Shown here: piece after piece, positions 60,718 through 64,000 of the stretch | Position numbering within the stretch: position 1 is the stretch's first letter | Layout: every line of letters begins with the position of its first letter | Origin: Streptomyces coelicoflavus | Lineage (GTDB): Bacteria > Actinomycetota > Actinomycetes > Streptomycetales > Streptomycetaceae | NCBI RefSeq assembly: GCF_003112555.1 | Contig: NZ_BEWB01000005.1 | Location: 124,001-188,000, forward strand | DNA length: 64,000 nt | Direction: 5' to 3' | Notes under the pieces: generated by a model | What the model was told of the DNA's origin: nothing | Seen by the model: the letters and a program-made list of their open reading frames with translations, nothing else | Database searches by the model: none | Position numbers and translations under genes: made by a program

Positions 60718-62262
60718 TCAGGCCCCGGCCGGGGCGCCGTCGATCCGGTCCAGGACCGCCATCAGTTCGTCGCAGTAGGTGCGGAACATGGACTGCTCCA
60801 ATGGCGTCACCACACCCATGCGGTTGTGCACCATGGGGTTGCGCACCTTCGCGAGCAGGGCGAACCGTGTCTCCCAGTACGCTTTGTCGCGGCCGAGGAG
60901 CTTGCCGAACACGTCCCAGTGCGAGGCCATCAGGTCGTAGAGATCGCGCGGGTAGGTGAAGTCGAGAAGCCGCTCGGAGGCACGGTCGCCGTAGGTGCGC
61001 GACTCGCGGTCGCGCAGCTCGGAACACTTGTCGAGCAGCGGAGCGACCTTGGGACCGCGGGCCTTGCGCAGACCGGCCTCCCAGTCCTTGCCGTACCGCT
61101 CGGTGAATCCGCTCTCGATGAGATCGCGGACACGACGCTCGACGGTCATCCAGTTGTCCCAATGACCGAGACCGCGCCCGATCGTGGTCAGATAGTGCTG
61201 GAAGTTCAAGGAGAACGCTTGGTAGGTGTCCCCGCGGACCACCAGTAATCCTTGTTGCAGCAGGACCTGGGCATCCTCCGGAGTGACCTCGAGCTGCGGG
61301 CCGAGCACGACCTCGAGGATGGCCCGCAGCCGTCCGTCCGCCCTGAGGAGGTCCACGAGGTCCCGGTAGTAGTAGTGGAACTCGGCCGGGAGCGGGCCCG
61401 CGTGTCGCTCGACCGCCTGTGCCAGGGGGCTCTCCGGCGGGCCGGCGGAGCACACCCGGTCCAGGAGGACGCTGGCCAGGTAGGGGTGCCCACCCGTCAG
61501 CTCGGCCAGCCGGTCCACAGGACCCGGGGGATTGGCGGCACGGGACGCCAGCCGGGTGAGGTCGCCGTCGTCGAAGCAGGTGAGGAACACCGAGCGGAAA
61601 ATGCCGGCGAAGGTCGACTCGTCGGGATCGGCCATGTCCACGATGTCGCGCAGCTCGCGGCGCGACGTGGTGACGAGGCCGATGTTCCAGTCCAGGTTGT
61701 ACGCCATCTCACGCAGCGCCTGGAAGGTTCCGGGCCGGTCGCGGAACACCTCGCGTGCCGCGTCGAACTCGTCGAGCACCAGCACCACGCGCCAGTCGCG
61801 GCGCCGCACCAGTCGCAGGAACTCCTGTGTCTCCACCTGAACTTCGATCCACGGTGCGCCTTCCGCCAGCGCGCGGTCGCGGGCGCGGACGAGGCGCCGG
61901 TCGCCGACGGAGTCGGGAGCAGCCTCTTCGATGAGTTCCCACACGTCGTCGACCAGCCGGCGCAGCACCTTCTCGATGCCGCCCTGGGTACGGACGTTCA
62001 TCCACACCGGCAGCATCCGCGGGTACATGACGCGGGCGTTGGGTCGCATGAACAGGTGGTAGGCGAGTGAGGACTTGCCGATGCGCGGCGGCCCGATGAT
62101 CGCCGTCGCCCCGGCGACCGGCTGCTCCAGAACTCGTTCCCGTACGATACGCAGCTGCTCCGCGCGGCCCACGTGCGCGTCTCCGTGCACGGGGTGCCCG
62201 ACCGTGGCGAACGGGTTGGCGCGCCCCTGACCGGGAAGGGAGACGTGTGAGAGGTCCTCCAT
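60718..62262 (-). CDS. STAND-like ATPase with C-terminal HEPN-type motif
   Basis: A 514-aa protein. An N-terminal NPF-x-GHPV-GRxE segment leads to a P-loop ATPase domain: Walker A IIGPPRIGKSS (57-64), Walker B VVLVLDEFDA (158-167), sensor-like GLVTTSRRELRD and GGHPYLASVLLDRV near residue 260. A winged-helix-like part follows (EVTPEDAQVLLQQGLLV). The C-terminal 120 residues are helical with R474-NPMV-H479, the R-x4-H motif of HEPN domains, which are often RNases in toxins and defence. It is 4 bp downstream of a second ATPase gene. Function in conflict or defence is inferred. Confidence 0.82.
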   Translation of the reverse strand: MEDLSHVSLPGQGRANPFATVGHPVHGDAHVGRAEQLRIVRERVLEQPVAGATAIIGPPRIGKSSLAYHLFMRPNARVMYPRMLPVWMNVRTQGGIEKVLRRLVDDVWELIEEAAPDSVGDRRLVRARDRALAEGAPWIEVQVETQEFLRLVRRRDWRVVLVLDEFDAAREVFRDRPGTFQALREMAYNLDWNIGLVTTSRRELRDIVDMADPDESTFAGIFRSVFLTCFDDGDLTRLASRAANPPGPVDRLAELTGGHPYLASVLLDRVCSAGPPESPLAQAVERHAGPLPAEFHYYYRDLVDLLRADGRLRAILEVVLGPQLEVTPEDAQVLLQQGLLVVRGDTYQAFSLNFQHYLTTIGRGLGHWDNWMTVERRVRDLIESGFTERYGKDWEAGLRKARGPKVAPLLDKCSELRDRESRTYGDRASERLLDFTYPRDLYDLMASHWDVFGKLLGRDKAYWETRFALLAKVRNPMVHNRMGVVTPLEQSMFRTYCDELMAVLDRIDGAPAGA

Positions 62263-62266
62263 GCGC

Positions 62267-64000
62267 TCAGGCCCTTCTGTGGGACAGCCACTCGGTGAAC
62301 AGCCCCACCTTGATGCGGTAGCGGCCCTCGGACGCCAGCTCGATCACGTCCCGCCGCAGCAGGTCCTCCACCACCCGCTGCCCGTCGACGAGTTCACGTG
62401 ATTTGCGGCCGTCCACATACACGTCCTTGCCGACGCCCTCCAAGGCACCCTTCAGCACGGAGAGCACCACATCGTCCCGCAGCTCGCTGACATCGGCGTC
62501 GCCCGGGGTGAGGAGGTTGTCGAACTGCTCCTGCGGGAGGGCCCGTTCGCCCTTCACCAGGGAGGCGGCGACCGCGTCGACATGGGCGGGGCCGATCAGG
62601 GGCTGGCGCAGCCGGTTCATGTGCTGCACCAGACGGTTGCAGAAGAGCTGGATGTAGTACGGGCTGCGCGCGGTCAGCTCGATGACGCGCTGCACGGAGT
62701 CGCCCCGGTAGCGGCTCTCGCCCCCGGGCAGCGTGATGGGCTCCGTGATGAGGGCCTCCGCGGACTCCTGGTCGAGGTAGGAGACGGGTTCCTGGCGTGC
62801 CACCTGGAACTCGTTGGGGAACGCCTTCAGGAAGCGGGGCATCAGATCGTTGCCCACGACGACGCTGGAGAACATCTTCCCTTCCAGCATCGCCTTCCAC
62901 GACTTCATGAACTCCCGCGGCAGCGTGCCCCGCTCAATGGCGGAGTACAACACGGTGAACTCGTCCAGCAGCAGCACGAGCCGCCAGTTCTGGTACGCCT
63001 CACTGCGCCGCATCCGCTGCCGCATGTCATACATGTACGCGTCGAAGTGCAGATTCGGAGTATCACTGTCCGTGAACGCGGTGAGGTTGGGACGGTCCAG
63101 GTCCAGCGGCGGGTGCCCCGCGTCCTCCAGTTCCTCGAGCCTGCGGTGGAACGCGGTCGCGATGAGGTACAGCAGCTGCCCGTGATCGATCTCGGTGGCG
63201 ATCTCCAGCAGGCTCAACTTCGCCGCGAGAACGGGAGGCTTCAGCTCCTCCTGCAAGTGGTGCAGGACGGAGGACTTGCCGACGCGCTTCTGGCCGTAGA
63301 TCACGACGCAGGTCGCGTCGTTGCGATGGAAGGTGTCCACGAGGATCCCGAGCAGCGCGTCCCGGCCGAAGAACATCCGACGGTCTCTGACGGGGGCGCC
63401 CTCGGCATACGGGTTGAGGATTGCCTCCCACTGCTGGACATCGCTGAGCTGGAGCGACAGCGTGCTGGCCTCGCTGGCCAGCATGCGCTCGGACCGCGAG
63501 GAGTACTCCAGACGGAACCGCAGCGTCGCGAACTGTTCGCGGATCGCCTTCGGTGTCACCGTGAGGGACACCGTGCAGGTCTCGGTCTGTTCGTCACGCA
63601 GTGTGTGCGCCACGGGGACGGGGCTGTCCACCCGCTCGTAGTCCTCGTCGTTCGGCAGCACCCGCAACTGCACCCCGCCGGCCGGGGACCGGTGCGGCGG
63701 ATTGGTGACGGACAGCTGTACTTCGATGACGTTCGCCGCGTCCGGGGTGTACGCCGACAGAACCTCCTTGACCGCGAGGTCGGTGGGTTCGGCGGCGCGC
63801 TGCACCTGTGCGAAGTGTGCCGTCAGCGCCTGGTCGAGACTGGTCAGCAGCGGCACGAGGTACTCGACACTGAGCCGGGTCGGCAACCGCTCGATGGTGG
63901 CCACGAGTTCGCGGATCGACGTACCGATGCGCGAGGACAGCCGTTCCTGCTCCAGGTACGAGGGCTGCTCGAGGTACGCGCGCAGCTCCGCCAGTACTCC
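62267..64000 (-). CDS. Second STAND-like ATPase, 5' end beyond window
   Basis: At least 577 aa are visible; the frame stays open to the right edge, so the start lies outside. A helical N-terminal part (AYLEQPSYLEQERLSSRI) is followed by a beta-rich domain (about 63430-63750: VQLSVTNPPHRSPAGG, FRLEYSSRSERML). Then NPYAEGAPVRDRRMFFGRDALL marks entry to the ATPase, with Walker A VIYGQKRVGKSSVLHHL and Walker B RLVLLLDEFTVLY. SPYYIQLFCNRLVQHM is a helical lid-type block, and a C-terminal winged helix ends LFTEWLSHRRA. It is likely cotranscribed with the HEPN ATPase. Confidence 0.8.
   Translation of the reverse strand, partial: GVLAELRAYLEQPSYLEQERLSSRIGTSIRELVATIERLPTRLSVEYLVPLLTSLDQALTAHFAQVQRAAEPTDLAVKEVLSAYTPDAANVIEVQLSVTNPPHRSPAGGVQLRVLPNDEDYERVDSPVPVAHTLRDEQTETCTVSLTVTPKAIREQFATLRFRLEYSSRSERMLASEASTLSLQLSDVQQWEAILNPYAEGAPVRDRRMFFGRDALLGILVDTFHRNDATCVVIYGQKRVGKSSVLHHLQEELKPPVLAAKLSLLEIATEIDHGQLLYLIATAFHRRLEELEDAGHPPLDLDRPNLTAFTDSDTPNLHFDAYMYDMRQRMRRSEAYQNWRLVLLLDEFTVLYSAIERGTLPREFMKSWKAMLEGKMFSSVVVGNDLMPRFLKAFPNEFQVARQEPVSYLDQESAEALITEPITLPGGESRYRGDSVQRVIELTARSPYYIQLFCNRLVQHMNRLRQPLIGPAHVDAVAASLVKGERALPQEQFDNLLTPGDADVSELRDDVVLSVLKGALEGVGKDVYVDGRKSRELVDGQRVVEDLLRRDVIELASEGRYRIKVGLFTEWLSHRRA

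Overview
The window is high-GC actinobacterial DNA, almost certainly a Streptomyces chromosome close to S. coelicolor/S. lividans. The basis is strong third-position G/C bias, GTG and TTG starts, a WhiJ-type XRE/DUF397/anti-sigma cluster, an rppA-CYP158A2-cupin pigment operon, a celB/celS2 pair and a ureA-B-C-F-G-D operon. From memory the order resembles the S. coelicolor region around SCO1187-SCO1244, inverted; no search was run.

Layout: 1-2.3 kb, divergent biotin genes bioB (cut by the left edge) and bioF. 2.3-4.2 kb, a WhiJ-like regulatory cluster. 4.1-6.5 kb, an NlpC/P60 cell-wall hydrolase behind a c-di-AMP (ydaO-type) riboswitch, a ClpP homologue with Arg at the catalytic His position, and an orphan Phd-type antitoxin. 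6.5-11.3 kb, the urease operon, preceded by a tandem GlnR-type box and interrupted between ureF and ureG by a dispersed intergenic repeat. 11.5-20.2 kb, a secreted tripeptidyl aminopeptidase, a frameshifted epimerase, an acyltransferase, an XRE regulator, and a large secreted protease joining an M4 metalloprotease, an M28 aminopeptidase and a chitin-binding module behind a DasR-type site. 20.2-25.1 kb, an MFS transporter, an RpiB-like protein and an arginine/ornithine group (Lrp, DDAH, ornithine aminotransferase). 25.1-29.4 kb, a LytTR/LytS-type two-component system around a sodium:solute symporter.

29.4-36.8 kb holds a CtaG-like protein, phosphofructokinase, MurT/GatD (lipid II amidation), peptide deformylase, and a TetR/acyl-CoA dehydrogenase divergent pair. 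36.8-39.7 kb is the tetrahydroxynaphthalene pigment operon rppA-cyp158A2-cupin, translationally coupled, with degenerate tandem repeats upstream. 39.9-48.8 kb holds an aldehyde dehydrogenase, a DNA ligase/Nudix pair, a thioredoxin-reductase-like flavoprotein with divergent XRE-cupin regulator, and a quinone oxidoreductase plus two coupled acyl-CoA dehydrogenases. 48.9-53.9 kb is more mosaic: a lipid phosphodiesterase-like protein, a small membrane protein, a transposase remnant, DUF779, and a MarR/MFS efflux pair. 54.1-57.8 kb is a cellulose module (LPMO celS2, GH12 celB, LacI regulator) with three CebR-type palindromes.

The right end (57.9-64 kb) has the least familiar content: a MerR domain fused to two domains of a DnaN sliding clamp, and an operon of two STAND-like ATPases, one ending in a HEPN-type R-x4-H motif, which runs off the right edge. 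That operon is the best candidate for an undescribed conflict or defence system here. No tRNA, rRNA or CRISPR array was seen.
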